A stretch of 64,000 nucleotides of DNA from Deinococcus sp. KNUC1210 (GCF_022344005.1 NZ_CP092189.1:124001-188000), one strand, 5' to 3'; positions 42,476 through 52,986 are shown, counted from the first letter of the stretch. Notes: generated by a model from the letters alone, not told the origin. Numbers and translations are program-made.

Positions 42476-44044
42476 GTGCGGCTGAGCGAGGTTCTGGCAC
42501 TGCCGGTCTGCCGCGACGTGCGGGCGGTGAACAGGGAACACGCGCCGCAGGGCCACCCGGACCCCGAAGTCCTGCTCGCGCATGTGATCGACGTACCGCA
42601 TTCGGAACGCTGGGTCAGCCGGGGGACGCTGATGCTGACGACCGGGCTGTCTTGGCCGCACAGCGAGGCGGAGCTGAGCGAACTGGGCGAACAGCTCGCT
42701 CAGCAGCAGCCCGCCGCCGTGCTGCTGGCGGTGCCCGGCCCGCTCATGGCGTTTCCGGTACCGGTGGCGCGGGCGCTGGCGGCGGCAGGCATCGCGGCGC
42801 TGGAACTGCCGTATTCGGTGCCGTTTGCCAGCGTGGTGCGCGAGGTACACGAGGCGAACGTGCGTGAACAGTCGGCGCTGCTGGAGCGCAGCGAGGCGAT
42901 TCACCGCGCCCTGACCCGCTCGGCGCTGGGGGGCGGGCTGAGCGACGTGGTCGAAACGCTGGCGCTGCATCTGAACCGCCCGGTCGCGATGGTGGGTGCC
43001 GACGGCGAATACCGGCTGGGCGCGGTGGCGGGCCTGCCTGCGGCCAGCGTCCTGCAAAGGGAACTGGCCCGCCCCGGCGCAGCTCCACGCGGGCTGGCAG
43101 GCGGCCTGCTGACCCCGATTCTGCTGCGCGGCGAGCGGGCAGGCGGCCTGTGGATCGGACCGGACGACGCTGCCGGGGCCAGCCCTCAGGATTCCGGTCT
43201 CGATCTGAGGAGCGCCGAACACGCCGCCACCGTCGCGGCGCTGCTGCTGCTGGCCCAGCAGAGCGTCGAACAGCGCGAGGCGCAGCTTGGAGCGGCCTTC
43301 GTGGATATGTTGCTGGAAGGGCGGCTCTCGGACGACCCGGCAGCAGATTCGGCTGCCTGGGAACGCGCCCGGCGGCTGGGATTCGATGCGCTCCGGCCCT
43401 ACGTCGTGGCGCTGCTGACCATGACCAGCACCCTGCCACTCTCGCTCGATGACGTGACCCGGCGCGAACGGCTGGCAGGCCAGGTACGGGCCGCACTGAA
43501 AACGCTGGGCGTGGCTCCACTGCTGAGCGTGGGCCTGAGCCATCTGTGGTTGCTGCTGCCCGCCAGCACTTCACCGGAACGGCTGTGGGCACTGCTCGGC
43601 AACGACACGGCGGCGCGGCTGAGCCTGGTCTATACCCGCCCGTACACCGGGGCAGCGGGCATCGCGGCGGGGCGGGCCGAAGCGCTGCTGCTGGCACCCC
43701 ACGTGCCCACCGGAGAAGTGCGCGGCGCGGCACAGCTGCTGCTGCCACGCGCCCTGAGCGGCGACCGAGATGCACAGCGCGATCTGGTCGCCTCGCTGCT
43801 GGGGCCGCTTGAGCGGGTGCGCGGCGGGGCGGCACTGATCCAGACGGTACGGGCACTGTGCGAACACGGCTGGGCGCAGGACCGGGCCGCCGCCGCGCTC
43901 GCTGTCCACAAGAACACCCTGCGCTACCGCATCGGCAGAATCGAAGACCTGACGGGCCACTCACTCAATGGGGCTGATACCCGCTCGCTGTGGTGGCTGG
44001 CGCTGCAACTCGACAGCCTGGAACAGACCTCGATTCTGCCCTGA
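42476..44044 (+). CDS. PucR family transcriptional regulator
   Basis: A 522-residue regulator. The N-terminal PucR sensory domain (MRLSEVLALPVCRD, SRGTLMLTTGLSWP) spans about residues 1-125, a GAF-like middle follows (RPVAMVGADGEYRLGAVAG), and the C-terminal helix-turn-helix is AAAALAVHKNTLRYRIGRIEDLTG near 475-500. PucR proteins control purine, GABA and other nitrogen catabolic genes. GTG start with AGGAG upstream. It is divergent from the polyamine operon, which is its most likely target. Confidence 0.93.
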   Translation: MRLSEVLALPVCRDVRAVNREHAPQGHPDPEVLLAHVIDVPHSERWVSRGTLMLTTGLSWPHSEAELSELGEQLAQQQPAAVLLAVPGPLMAFPVPVARALAAAGIAALELPYSVPFASVVREVHEANVREQSALLERSEAIHRALTRSALGGGLSDVVETLALHLNRPVAMVGADGEYRLGAVAGLPAASVLQRELARPGAAPRGLAGGLLTPILLRGERAGGLWIGPDDAAGASPQDSGLDLRSAEHAATVAALLLLAQQSVEQREAQLGAAFVDMLLEGRLSDDPAADSAAWERARRLGFDALRPYVVALLTMTSTLPLSLDDVTRRERLAGQVRAALKTLGVAPLLSVGLSHLWLLLPASTSPERLWALLGNDTAARLSLVYTRPYTGAAGIAAGRAEALLLAPHVPTGEVRGAAQLLLPRALSGDRDAQRDLVASLLGPLERVRGGAALIQTVRALCEHGWAQDRAAAALAVHKNTLRYRIGRIEDLTGHSLNGADTRSLWWLALQLDSLEQTSILP

Positions 44045-44061
44045 CAGGCATCCGGATTCAG

Positions 44062-44844
44062 TTAGCCGGGAGGGAGGGCCGGGCGACCGTCTCCGCTTTC
44101 GTCCTTGAGTTCGACGCCGCTGAGCTGCCGCCGCAGCGCCTCACCCACCAGATACAGCAGCCTGTGAACGGCAGCAGGCGCACTCAGCCCCGCCGGACGG
44201 ATGTTCGATACGCAGTTGCGCCCGCTGTCGAGCATGCCGACCCTGGGGCCATACGTCAGGTACGCCCCCAGACTGTTGGGGCTGCTCAGGCCGGGGCGCT
44301 CTCCGATCAGATGAAGTGCCAGCCGTGCGCCGAGCAGTTCGGCGGCTTCGTCGGCCAGGGCGACCCGCGCCTGAGCCGCGAGCAGCACCGGAGCCAGCGT
44401 GTAGCCGCGCTCCAGCAGTGCCGGAACGAGCTGGGTCAGCACCGCGCCCGCGTTCGTGTCTGCCGCGACCGCCGACAGACCGTCCGACACCATGATCAGG
44501 ATGTCGGGGGGCGGGCCGAGCGGCAGCGCTTCCAGCTGCGCCCGCGATTCCGCCGACAGACGGCGACCCAGATCAGGGCGGCGCAGATACTCGGAACGGT
44601 GAGCGGCGCAGCTGCGAAGCTCCAGAAAAGGCAGGTTCAGCGCCAGCAGCTGCGTTTTCAGCTCAGCGAAACTGCCGGGCGCATGCACCGCGTCACGGGC
44701 CGCCGCGTGCGCCGCGTTGAAGTTCAGCAGTTCGCGGGTCGGCAGCGAGGTTCCTACCCGTCCCAGCGCGATGCGGGCATCGGTGTAGTGGCGCAGACGT
44801 TCCCAGGGCGTCAGCGTGGCGGGCGTGTCGGCGTCGTCAGTCAT
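44062..44844 (-). CDS. eutC: Ethanolamine ammonia-lyase small subunit
   Basis: A 260-residue light subunit. ATG at 44844 overlaps the eutB stop (ATGA). TDARIALGRVGTSLPTRELLNFNAAHAAARDAVH and DILIMVSDGLSAVAADTNA are typical of EutC, as are LIGERPGLSSPNSLGAYLTYGP and DSGRNCVSNIRPAGL near the C-terminus. With EutB it forms the adenosylcobalamin-dependent enzyme that turns ethanolamine into acetaldehyde and ammonia. Confidence 0.97.
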   Translation of the reverse strand: MTDDADTPATLTPWERLRHYTDARIALGRVGTSLPTRELLNFNAAHAAARDAVHAPGSFAELKTQLLALNLPFLELRSCAAHRSEYLRRPDLGRRLSAESRAQLEALPLGPPPDILIMVSDGLSAVAADTNAGAVLTQLVPALLERGYTLAPVLLAAQARVALADEAAELLGARLALHLIGERPGLSSPNSLGAYLTYGPRVGMLDSGRNCVSNIRPAGLSAPAAVHRLLYLVGEALRRQLSGVELKDESGDGRPALPPG

Positions 44845-46211
44845 GCGCCCAGCCTCTGCAACTCGCGGCGCAGCGGGCCAAAGTCGGGCAGCTGTAAAAC
44901 CCCGCCTTCTACCAGCCCGACCCGTTCCAGCCACGCGGCGAATTCCGGCGCAGGAGGCCGCCCGAACACCTTGCGAACATACCAGGCATCGTGAAAACTG
45001 GTGGACTGGTAATTCAGCATGATGTCGTCGGCCCCCGGCACTCCCATGATGAAATTGACGCCCGCTGCTCCCAGCATGGTCAGCAGCACGTCCATATCGT
45101 CGCTGTCGGCCTCGGCGTGGTTGGTGTAGCAGATGTCGCAGCCCATCGGCAGGCCCAGGAGTTTGCCGCAGAAATGGTCTTCCAGGCCCGCCCGCACGAT
45201 CTGTTTGCCGTCGTACAGGTATTCCGGGCCGATAAAGCCCACCACGGTATTGACCAGCAGCGGAGAATAGCGCCGCGCCACCGCGTAGGCCCGCGCCTCC
45301 AGCGTCTGCTGATCGACGCCCATATGAGCTTCGGCACTGAGCGCACTGCCCTGGCCCGTCTCGAAGTACATCGGGTTCTGGCCCCGGTTCAGGCTGCGGG
45401 CAGCGGCGGCGGCTTCATCGAGCAGGCCGAGATCGACGCCGAACCCCGCGTTGGCCCCCTGCGTTCCGGCGATGGACTGAAACACCAGATCGACGGGTGC
45501 GCCGCGCTCGATGGCCTGCACGGTGTTGGTGACGTGCGTCAGAATGCAGGTCTGGGTGGGAATCTCCAGCCGCTCCCGGAACTCGTCGAGCAGATGCAGG
45601 AGCTGAACACACGCGTCCACGCTGTCGAGTGCCGGATTGATCCCGATCACGGCGTCTCCGGCTCCGAACATCAGACCGTCGAGGGTGCTTGCCAGGATAC
45701 CGCGTGCGTCGTCGGTGGGGTGGTTGGGTTGCAGCCGCGTCGAGAAATGTCCGCGCAGGCCCAGGGTGTTGCGAAAGCGCGTGACCACCTCGCATTTGCG
45801 GGCCACCAGCACCAGATCCTGATTCCGCATGAGTTTGCAGACTGCCGCTGCCATCTCGGGCGTCAGGCCGGGGGCCAGGGCGTGCAGCGCGGCGGGCGTG
45901 GCGGCGTCGGACAGCAGCCAGTCGCGGAACTCGCCCACACTCAGGCCTGCAACGGGGGCAAACGCGGCGGCGTCGTGGCTGTCCACGATCAGGCGCGTCA
46001 CCTCGTCGAGTTCGTAGGGAATGAGCAGGTCTTCCAGAAACAGCGAAAGCGGCACATCGGCCAGACACTGCCGTGCCGCCTCGCGTTCCTGTGCCGAGTC
46101 GGCGCTCAGGCCCGCCAGTTCGTCGCCCGATTTCAGCGGCGACGCCTTTGCCAGCACGGTTTTCAGGTCGGGGAAGGTGTAGTGGGTGTGCAGAAGGGTG
46201 GCACTGTACAT
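44841..46211 (-). CDS. eutB: Ethanolamine ammonia-lyase large subunit
   Basis: A 456-residue catalytic subunit. VSDxxGINPALDSVD-like region (DAVIGINPALDSVDACVQLLH), THVTNTVQAIERGAPVDLVFQSIAGTQGAN and YFETGQGSALSAEAH form the ethanolamine and cobalamin site. LGLPMGCDICYTNHAEAD and GVPGADDIMLNYQSTSFHD are signature EutB segments. ATG start with AGCAGG upstream. No microcompartment shell genes and no EutA reactivase are in the window; acetaldehyde may be oxidized by the aldehyde dehydrogenase at 48103. Confidence 0.97.
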   Translation of the reverse strand: MYSATLLHTHYTFPDLKTVLAKASPLKSGDELAGLSADSAQEREAARQCLADVPLSLFLEDLLIPYELDEVTRLIVDSHDAAAFAPVAGLSVGEFRDWLLSDAATPAALHALAPGLTPEMAAAVCKLMRNQDLVLVARKCEVVTRFRNTLGLRGHFSTRLQPNHPTDDARGILASTLDGLMFGAGDAVIGINPALDSVDACVQLLHLLDEFRERLEIPTQTCILTHVTNTVQAIERGAPVDLVFQSIAGTQGANAGFGVDLGLLDEAAAAARSLNRGQNPMYFETGQGSALSAEAHMGVDQQTLEARAYAVARRYSPLLVNTVVGFIGPEYLYDGKQIVRAGLEDHFCGKLLGLPMGCDICYTNHAEADSDDMDVLLTMLGAAGVNFIMGVPGADDIMLNYQSTSFHDAWYVRKVFGRPPAPEFAAWLERVGLVEGGVLQLPDFGPLRRELQRLGA

Positions 46212-46413
46212 TCAGTCACCTGCTCGGGTCGAAGATGGGGGCGGAAGAGCGGCTGTCTACCAGCCTTCCCAGCAGGTCAGCTGTCCACTCGGCTGTCTGC
46301 CCGGTAGTTTATCTGCCCAGTGTCTCATGTTCGGAGCCGACGCCGAAAACGGAAGCCGGGAACAGAGATCGGCGGGGCCGTCTGCATTCCCGACTTCCAG
46401 TGATTGCCTGGCT

Positions 46414-47946
46414 CTACTCTCTGAAATTTGCCGCTGGCGGCCCCTGGAAGCGCCTTGCCTCCGCCGCGTACCACACCGCCACCAGCGCGATGATCAGGCC
46501 GAAGACCACATATGCCACCTGCTGAAAGGGCGGGCGCATGCCCACGTAGGCCAGTACCGCGCCGCCCAGAATGCCCAGCACCGCGACGGGTTTGCTCCAG
46601 GCTCCCAGGCGGAAGGGGCCGAAATGCGTCCAGCTTTTGCCTTCTGCCAGCAGCCCAGCCGCCACCGGCATGATGTACGAGATGTACAGCAGCACCGCGC
46701 TGCCTGCCGCCAGCACCGCGAAGGCAGGCGCGTACAGCGTGGCGGCGAACACCAGCACCGAGCCGATCAGGATGGCCGGGCCGGGCGTGCGGTACAGCGG
46801 ATGAACGGTCTTGAGGAGGTGGCTGTACGGCAGGCCACCGTCCCGCGAGAAGGCGTAGATCATGCGGGATGTGCTCGTCAGGCAGGCCAGTCCGCACAGG
46901 AAGTTGGCGATCACGATGCCGATGTACAGCACTTCCTTGAGAAAACCGGGCATGCGCGAGCCGCCCATCAGCCAGCCGAACAGTCCGTATCCCTGCTTTG
47001 CGCCTTCGTCGAGGCTGGGCATCGCCAGTACGAAGGCGGCGATCATGATGAAGCCGAACACGCTGGAATACAGCACCGCCTGAATCATGCCGCGCGGCAC
47101 GTTGCGGGCAGCGTCCTGGGTTTCTTCCGAGGTGTGCGCCGAGGCGTCAAAGCCCGTGATGGTGTAGCACACCAGAATCAGGCCGCCCAGAAAGGCCAGC
47201 GGCAGGCTGGACGTGGCAGGCCACACACCGCCGCCCGTGTCTCCGGTGTAGTTGTGGAACGTGAAGAGCCGCGAGATATCGAGGCTGGGCGCGTAGATCA
47301 GCAGGGCGGCAGTCAGCAGGGCCGCCACCACGAAGATCAGATAGCCCGAGAAATCAGTGAGCATGGTGGTCAGGCGGATGCCCCGGTAATTGCAGAACGC
47401 CTGAATACCGGTGATGATCAGCACGGCGAGAATCTGCTGTGGCAGGCCGAATTTCGAGACGTCCACACCGAAGACGTTGCCCAGCACCAGATCACGGAAC
47501 AGCGAATAGACGCCCACATTCACACTGGCGGTCACAAAGACCAGACCGAGCAGATTGAACCACGCCGTCGCCCAGCCCCAGCCGCGCCCGCCCAGAATGC
47601 TGCTCCAGTGGTACAGGCCGCCCGCCGTCGGAAAGGCGCTGGCGATCTGCCCCATGCCGAGCGCCACCACCACCGCAAAGATCACGCCCAGCGGCCAGCC
47701 GATGCCGATACTCGCGCCGCCCGCCGCCGTGAAACCGTTGGGAAACGCGGTGATGCCGCCAGCCAGAATGCAGATGATCGAAAAGCTGATGGCGAAGTTC
47801 GAAAATCCGCTCATGCGGCGCGAGAGTTCCTGCTTGTAGCCCATCGAGGCGAGCAGTCGCTCGTCGTTCGTCTGGGGCGCGGCACCCGCACTGGAACCCT
47901 GTACGTCAGAAACTTCTGGGCGGCTCAAGTCATCAACCTCCTGCAT
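46414..47946 (-). CDS. APC permease of the amino acid/choline (ACT) type
   Basis: A 510-residue transporter with about 12 helices. FSNFAISFSIICILAGGITAF and HTSEETQDAARNVPRGMIQAVLYS are hallmarks of the ACT group, which carries GABA, choline, ethanolamine or similar amines. It lies 202 bases upstream of eutB in the same direction, so ethanolamine is a reasonable substrate. ATG at 47946 has a poor ribosome site; a TTG at 47928 sits eight bases past GGAGG and could be the true start. Confidence 0.88.
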   Translation of the reverse strand: MQEVDDLSRPEVSDVQGSSAGAAPQTNDERLLASMGYKQELSRRMSGFSNFAISFSIICILAGGITAFPNGFTAAGGASIGIGWPLGVIFAVVVALGMGQIASAFPTAGGLYHWSSILGGRGWGWATAWFNLLGLVFVTASVNVGVYSLFRDLVLGNVFGVDVSKFGLPQQILAVLIITGIQAFCNYRGIRLTTMLTDFSGYLIFVVAALLTAALLIYAPSLDISRLFTFHNYTGDTGGGVWPATSSLPLAFLGGLILVCYTITGFDASAHTSEETQDAARNVPRGMIQAVLYSSVFGFIMIAAFVLAMPSLDEGAKQGYGLFGWLMGGSRMPGFLKEVLYIGIVIANFLCGLACLTSTSRMIYAFSRDGGLPYSHLLKTVHPLYRTPGPAILIGSVLVFAATLYAPAFAVLAAGSAVLLYISYIMPVAAGLLAEGKSWTHFGPFRLGAWSKPVAVLGILGGAVLAYVGMRPPFQQVAYVVFGLIIALVAVWYAAEARRFQGPPAANFRE

Positions 47947-48102
47947 GAGTAGGGACGGACCTTCAAAGCGCGGCTGTCAGTGTTCCAGACCCGGACGAAC
48001 ACCGCCGCCGGACTGTTCTATGAAGTATACATGAGAATGGCATGTAGGTTGTCAGGCGTATGAGAAGCCCTGCCCAGGCAGGTGGCCGCCGTCAGGCTCC
48101 CC

Positions 48103-49548
48103 TCAGTGCTTGATCATGATGTGGCGCACCACCGTATAGTCTTCGAGCGCATACAGGCTCAGATCCTTGCCGTAGCCGCTGCGCTTCAGGCCACCGTGCG
48201 GCATCTCGTTGACGAGCATGAAATGGGTATTGACCCAGGTGCAGCCGTACTGAAGCGCCGCAGACACGCTCATGGCGCGGCCCACGTTCTGTGTCCAGAC
48301 GCTGCTGGCCAGACCGTAGTCCGAATCGTTGGCCCACTGAATCGCCTGTTCCTGGGTGTCGAAGCGCGTCACACTGACCACCGGGCCGAAAATCTCGCGC
48401 TGCACGATCTCGTCGGATTGCAGAGCACCCGCGATGACCGTGGGAGCGTAAAAAAAGCCGTCGCCCGCCCCCGCCTGCCCGCCTGTCAGCACTTCCATAT
48501 GGCTCTCGGCCCGCGCCCGCTCGACAAATCCCGCCACGCGCTCGCGCTGCCGCGCCGTGATCAGCGGCCCCATCTCGGTGGCCGGATCATCCTGAAGGCC
48601 CACACCGATGCTGCCCACCGCACTTGTCAGCGCTGCCACGAACCGGTCGTAGATGCCGCTCTGGGCGTACACCCGGCAGGCCGCCGTGCAGTCCTGGCCC
48701 GCGTTGTAATACCCGAAGACCTTGATGCCCTCGACGGCGGCTTCGAGGTCGGCGTCGTCGAAGATGATCACCGGAGCCTTGCCGCCGAGTTCGAGGTGTG
48801 TGCGCTTGATGCCGCTCGCCGCCGCTTCCAGCACGCGCCCGCCTGTCGCCACGTCGCCCGTCAGCGACACCATCTGCACACCCGGATGCGAGATGAGCGC
48901 CTGACCCACGCGGCTGCCCACGCCCGTCAGGACGTTCACCACACCCGCCGGAAAGAGTTCGGCCAGCAGGGCGGCCAGTTCCAGGGTGGTGTGCGGCGTC
49001 TGCTCGGAGGGCTTCAGTACGGCGGTATTGCCCGCAGCCAGCACCGGGGCCAGTTTCCAGGCCGCCATCATCAGCGGGTAATTCCAGGGGGCGATGCTGC
49101 CGATCACACCGAGTGGGTCGCGCCGGATAAAACTCGTGTGGCCCGCCAGATACTCGCCCGCCAGCGCTCCCTGCATGGTCCGGGCAGCCCCGGCAAAGAA
49201 GCGGAAGGTGTCCGAGACCGCCCCGATTTCATCGTTCAGCACTGCTGAATACGGCTTGCCGCAGTTGTCGGCTTCCAGACGGGCAAAGCGTTCGGCCTGC
49301 GCGTCGATACGGTCTGCAAGCTGAAGCAGCAGCGCTGCCCGGTCTCTGGGCGTGGTCTGTGACCAGGACGAGAAGGCGTGCTGGGCGGCCCTTACCGCCG
49401 CGTCCACCTGCTCGGCGCTGGCCTCGGGAAGCTGCTGCAACACGGCTCCGGTGGCCGGATTGAAGATGTCGAGCACCGGACCGTGACCCGGCACGAGGTC
49501 GCCGCCGATCAGAAGCCGGTTGGGAAGAGGAGAAACAGGCTGGGTCAT
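48103..49548 (-). CDS. patD: 4-aminobutyraldehyde dehydrogenase (PatD/YdcW type)
   Basis: A 481-residue NAD-dependent aldehyde dehydrogenase closely matching E. coli PatD along its length: [44 protein letters not shown], the catalytic Glu in [19 protein letters not shown], the catalytic Cys in [13 protein letters not shown], and [19 protein letters not shown]. PatD converts 4-aminobutanal from putrescine or spermidine breakdown to GABA. In E. coli it ends the ydcSTUV-patD operon; here the same transporter genes lie just upstream beyond the DinB-like gene. It could also oxidize acetaldehyde from EutBC. Confidence 0.94.
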   Translation of the reverse strand: MTQPVSPLPNRLLIGGDLVPGHGPVLDIFNPATGAVLQQLPEASAEQVDAAVRAAQHAFSSWSQTTPRDRAALLLQLADRIDAQAERFARLEADNCGKPYSAVLNDEIGAVSDTFRFFAGAARTMQGALAGEYLAGHTSFIRRDPLGVIGSIAPWNYPLMMAAWKLAPVLAAGNTAVLKPSEQTPHTTLELAALLAELFPAGVVNVLTGVGSRVGQALISHPGVQMVSLTGDVATGGRVLEAAASGIKRTHLELGGKAPVIIFDDADLEAAVEGIKVFGYYNAGQDCTAACRVYAQSGIYDRFVAALTSAVGSIGVGLQDDPATEMGPLITARQRERVAGFVERARAESHMEVLTGGQAGAGDGFFYAPTVIAGALQSDEIVQREIFGPVVSVTRFDTQEQAIQWANDSDYGLASSVWTQNVGRAMSVSAALQYGCTWVNTHFMLVNEMPHGGLKRSGYGKDLSLYALEDYTVVRHIMIKH

Positions 49549-49677
49549 GGAATGGCTCCTTTCTGAAGAGGGTCGTGGCTGCGGGCTTGCAGAGCACGGG
49601 AAGAAAAGTTACACTTCGGCAGAATTAACCACGGCGAATTACGCAAATTTCGAATCTCCCGATACTCTGGAGGCCCC

Positions 49678-50154
49678 ATGAACCGATTGATGCAGCAGCG
49701 CACCCACATGATCGACCTGACCCACTCGCTGCGCGACGAGGTCTTCAAACCTATTTCCGAGAGCGATATGGAGTTCAGCCCCGGCGGAAGCGCCCACACC
49801 CTGCGCGGCCTGATGCTGGAACAGGCCGACATTCAGGCCGCCTACGCGCAGTCGTTCCGCACGCTGCACCTGAGCTTCGGAGACGCCACGCCCGACGAGC
49901 AGCAGAATATCCAGGAACTTCGGGCACACTTCGCCCGGCTCGACGCCGAACTGCTCGCGGCACTGGAAGCCCTGAGCGACGAGGACCTGAAGCGGCCCCA
50001 CGACCCACGCGGCCTGAAAGCGCCCGGCTACACCGTCGAAACCAGCTTCTACACCTACCGCGAATCGGTGCTGATCTTCGCGGCGAGGGCCACCGTGTAC
50101 CTGCGGGCGCTGGGCCGCGACGTTCCTGCCCTGATGAAGAGCTTCGTGGGCTGA
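49678..50154 (+). CDS. DinB-like four-helix protein
   Basis: A 158-residue all-helical protein of the DinB/YfiT-like group. The start region MNRLMQQRTHMIDLTHSLRDEVF and the final ETSFYTYRESVLIFAARATVYLRALG match the four-helix bundle pattern. The expected three metal-binding His residues are not all visible, so metal binding is doubtful. It is on the opposite strand between the two halves of an otherwise conserved ydcSTUV-patD group, and its stop is eight bases from the convergent permease stop. Confidence 0.75.
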   Translation: MNRLMQQRTHMIDLTHSLRDEVFKPISESDMEFSPGGSAHTLRGLMLEQADIQAAYAQSFRTLHLSFGDATPDEQQNIQELRAHFARLDAELLAALEALSDEDLKRPHDPRGLKAPGYTVETSFYTYRESVLIFAARATVYLRALGRDVPALMKSFVG

Positions 50155-50162
50155 ACAGCGGC

Positions 50163-50969
50163 TCATGAACTCTTCCCGCCGCCGTGCATGTCGTCTCCCC
50201 CACTGCTCAGGCGCTGGGTCAGCAGAATCGGCAGCAGCGTGACCAGCATCACCAGGATGGCGACCACGTTGGTCACGGGGCGATCACGCGGCTTGAAGAG
50301 CTCTCCGAACATCCAGATCGGCAGCGTCTGCTGACTGCCCGCCGTGAAGGTGGTCACGATCACTTCGTCGAAGGACAGCGCGAACGACAGCAGGCCACCT
50401 GCCAGCAGCGCCGTCGCCAGATGGGGCAGCAGCACGTAGCGGAAGGTCTGAAGGGGCCGCGCTCCCAGGTCGCTCGACGCCTCGATCTGCGAGGGGCTGA
50501 TACGCCGTAGCCGCGCCACGACGTTGTTATAGACCGTCACGATGCAGAAGGTGGCGTGTCCGAGAACGATGGTCAGGGTGCCGGGTTCCAGCCCCACGCG
50601 CTTGATGGTTGTCAGAAGCGCGATGCCGGTGACGATGCCGGGAAGCGCGATAGGCAGCGTGATCAGGAGGCTGAAGGCGTCTTTGCCCCGGAAGTGCGAG
50701 CGGCTCATGGCGGCCGCCGCCAGACTGCCCAGCAGCAGCGCCAGCAGCGTGGCGAAGCAGGCTACCCGCACGCTCAGCCACAGCGCCGCCCACATATCGG
50801 TGCGGGCGAAGGCGACGCCGAACCATCTGAGGGTCAGACCGGGCGGCGGAAAGGTATAGGTGCGGTCTTCGGAGGTAAACGCGTACAGGATGATGAGCAG
50901 CAGCGGAATGTGCAGAAAGGCCGCGCCTATCCACGCGGCGGCTTTCAGGCCAGTCGAGGGGCGATTCAT
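50163..50969 (-). CDS. ydcV: Polyamine ABC transporter permease (YdcV/PotC type)
   Basis: A 268-residue permease with six helices. The ATPase-contact EAA loop is [29 protein letters not shown], and [18 protein letters not shown] is characteristic of PotC-type permeases. It is the last gene of the minus-strand set 54147-50163 and lies 33 bases after the partner permease. Confidence 0.94.
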   Translation of the reverse strand: MNRPSTGLKAAAWIGAAFLHIPLLLIILYAFTSEDRTYTFPPPGLTLRWFGVAFARTDMWAALWLSVRVACFATLLALLLGSLAAAAMSRSHFRGKDAFSLLITLPIALPGIVTGIALLTTIKRVGLEPGTLTIVLGHATFCIVTVYNNVVARLRRISPSQIEASSDLGARPLQTFRYVLLPHLATALLAGGLLSFALSFDEVIVTTFTAGSQQTLPIWMFGELFKPRDRPVTNVVAILVMLVTLLPILLTQRLSSGGDDMHGGGKSS

Positions 50970-51002
50970 ACGGCGGAACGCCTGTGGGACAGCAGGAGCG
51001 GG

Positions 51003-51914
51003 TTACAGGGCATCGAAGGCCCCCAGCCGCCGCGCCAGCGCCAGATACAGCATCACGATCACGATTGGAACGACGCTGAAGGCGGCTGCCAGCGGCAGAT
51101 TTCCGGCAGTGCCCTGCTGGGTGTACACCATCTGACCGATGAAATACCCCGGTGCGCCCACCACGCCCGGAATGATGTAGTCGCCCAGCGTGAGCGAGAA
51201 GGTGAAGATGCTGCCCGCCGCCACACCCGGCAGACTGAGGGGGAAAATCACGCGCCAGAAGGTCTGGAAGGGACGTGCACCCAGATCGGCACTCGCCTGC
51301 ACCAGCGAGGTCGGCACGCGTTCGAGGGCGGCCTGAATCGGCAGGATCATATAGGGCAGCCACACGTACACGAACACCAGGAACATGCCCAGATAGCTGC
51401 TCGACAGGCTGGGGCCACCCAACACCGGCACACTCAGCGCGCCGTCCAGCAGCCAGGTCAGGTGAAGTTTCGCCAGCACCCAGCTCAGCACGCCTTCCTG
51501 CGCCAGAATCAGCCGCCACGCATAGACGCGCACCAGATAGCTGGCCCACAGCGGCAAGGTGACGAGCACCACCCATACGGCTTTTGATCGCCCACGCAGC
51601 AGCGCCACATACCGCGCAATGGGGAAGGCGATGAGCGCGCAGGCCAGCGTGACGGCGACGCTCATCAGCAGGGTGCGGAGTATGACATCGAGGTTGCTGG
51701 GCGTGCTGAACAGAGAAGCGAAGGTGGCCCAGGTGAACGTCTGCACCAGCTGAGCCGTGAAGTCGTCGATGCTGTAAAAGCCGTACTGGAGCAGGCCCAA
51801 CAGACTTCCCAGATACACGACACCCAGCCAGAGCAGCGGCGGGGCCAGCAGCAGCAGCGTCATGAGGGCGCCGCGCCCGAGTCTGCGCCTTGGAACCGTG
51901 GCGGGAACCGACAT
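51003..51914 (-). CDS. ydcU: Polyamine ABC transporter permease (YdcU/PotB type)
   Basis: A 303-residue permease. VQASADLGARPFQTFWRVIFPLSLPG is the EAA loop and LTLGDYIIPGVVG is typical of PotB. The ATG overlaps the ATPase stop by one base (TGATG), so both are co-translated. It pairs with the following permease to form the channel. Confidence 0.95.
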   Translation of the reverse strand: MSVPATVPRRRLGRGALMTLLLLAPPLLWLGVVYLGSLLGLLQYGFYSIDDFTAQLVQTFTWATFASLFSTPSNLDVILRTLLMSVAVTLACALIAFPIARYVALLRGRSKAVWVVLVTLPLWASYLVRVYAWRLILAQEGVLSWVLAKLHLTWLLDGALSVPVLGGPSLSSSYLGMFLVFVYVWLPYMILPIQAALERVPTSLVQASADLGARPFQTFWRVIFPLSLPGVAAGSIFTFSLTLGDYIIPGVVGAPGYFIGQMVYTQQGTAGNLPLAAAFSVVPIVIVMLYLALARRLGAFDAL

Positions 51915-52891
51915 CAGCGCTCCAGCACGCGCAGAGCGGCCTCGTCCCAGCGCAGACCGAGCGTGTCGCCCACCGCTGGCAGCCCTGCCGCCGACGCGAT
52001 CAGCGCCTGAAGAGGCACGCCGCCCGCGTCGAGTTCCAGCCGCGTCTGAGCGCCCAGATACTGCACCTCGCGCACGCTGGCCTGCCAGCTTCCCTGTCCG
52101 GCGGGCAGCACCTCGACCCGCTCGGGGCGCAGTGCCAGCCGCGTCCCGGGCCGCCCCAGCCGCTCGCCCGGCAGCACGTTGGCCCTGCCCACGAAATCGG
52201 CGACAAAGGCCGTGCGCGGATACTCGTACAGATCGTGCGGCGTGCCCTCCTGCTCAATACGGCCCGCCGAAAATACCGCCAGCCGGTCGCTCATGCTCAG
52301 CGCCTCGCCCTGATCGTGGGTCACATAGATGAAGGTCAGGCCCAGGTGCCGCTGAATTCCTTTCAGTTCGCTCTGCATCTGCTCGCGCAGTTTCAGGTCG
52401 AGTGCGCCCAGCGGTTCGTCGAGCAGCAGCAGCCGGGGACGCGCCGCCAGCGCACGCGCCAGGGCCACCCGCTGCCGCTGCCCACCCGACAGCTGGGAAG
52501 GCCGACGACTGCTGAACGCCGTGAGCTGCACCAGTTCGAGCATCTCGCCTGCCCGTGTCCGGCGCTCGGAGACCGAAACGCCGCGCACCGTCAGGGGATA
52601 CGCCACGTTGTCCAGCACGCTCAGGTGCGGAAACAGCGCGTAGTCCTGAAAGACGGTGTTCACGTCGCGCCTGTACGGAGGAAGCTGGGTCACGTCCTGC
52701 CCGAACAGCCGCACCCGGCCCGAATCGGGCGTCTCGAAGCCTCCGATCAGGCGCAGCACCGTGGTTTTTCCACTGCCAGAAGGCCCCAGCAGCGAGTAGA
52801 ACTCGCCCTCGGGAATGTCCAGGGTCACATCGTCGGCGGCCCGCATCGTTCCGAAGGTGCAGACCAGATGTTCCAGTGAGACGGCGCTCAT
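51914..52891 (-). CDS. ydcT: Polyamine ABC transporter ATP-binding protein (YdcT/PotA type)
   Basis: A 325-residue ATPase. Walker A GPSGSGKTT near residue 36, signature LSGGQRQRVALARALA near 136, Walker B LLLLDEPLGALD near 157, and the C-terminal TOBE region (LALRPERVEVLPAG) typical of PotA/MalK-type subunits. It energizes the two permeases that follow. Confidence 0.96.
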   Translation of the reverse strand: MSAVSLEHLVCTFGTMRAADDVTLDIPEGEFYSLLGPSGSGKTTVLRLIGGFETPDSGRVRLFGQDVTQLPPYRRDVNTVFQDYALFPHLSVLDNVAYPLTVRGVSVSERRTRAGEMLELVQLTAFSSRRPSQLSGGQRQRVALARALAARPRLLLLDEPLGALDLKLREQMQSELKGIQRHLGLTFIYVTHDQGEALSMSDRLAVFSAGRIEQEGTPHDLYEYPRTAFVADFVGRANVLPGERLGRPGTRLALRPERVEVLPAGQGSWQASVREVQYLGAQTRLELDAGGVPLQALIASAAGLPAVGDTLGLRWDEAALRVLER

Positions 52892-52986
52892 CTGACCGGG
52901 TAAGGACGAAATTCAGGCTGCTGGACGGCGGCGAGTCCCGCTCCCGCTTTTACAGGGCAGGGTGTCGGAAGCGCGAACCGTCGCAA

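Noticed and set aside
42438..42485. Fifteen-codon leader peptide before the PucR gene
   Set aside because: No ribosome site, no regulatory codons, and it overlaps the real start out of frame.
46212..46413. Cobalamin riboswitch ahead of eutB
   Set aside because: The region was read on the minus strand; no B12-box-like sequence or fold was recognized.
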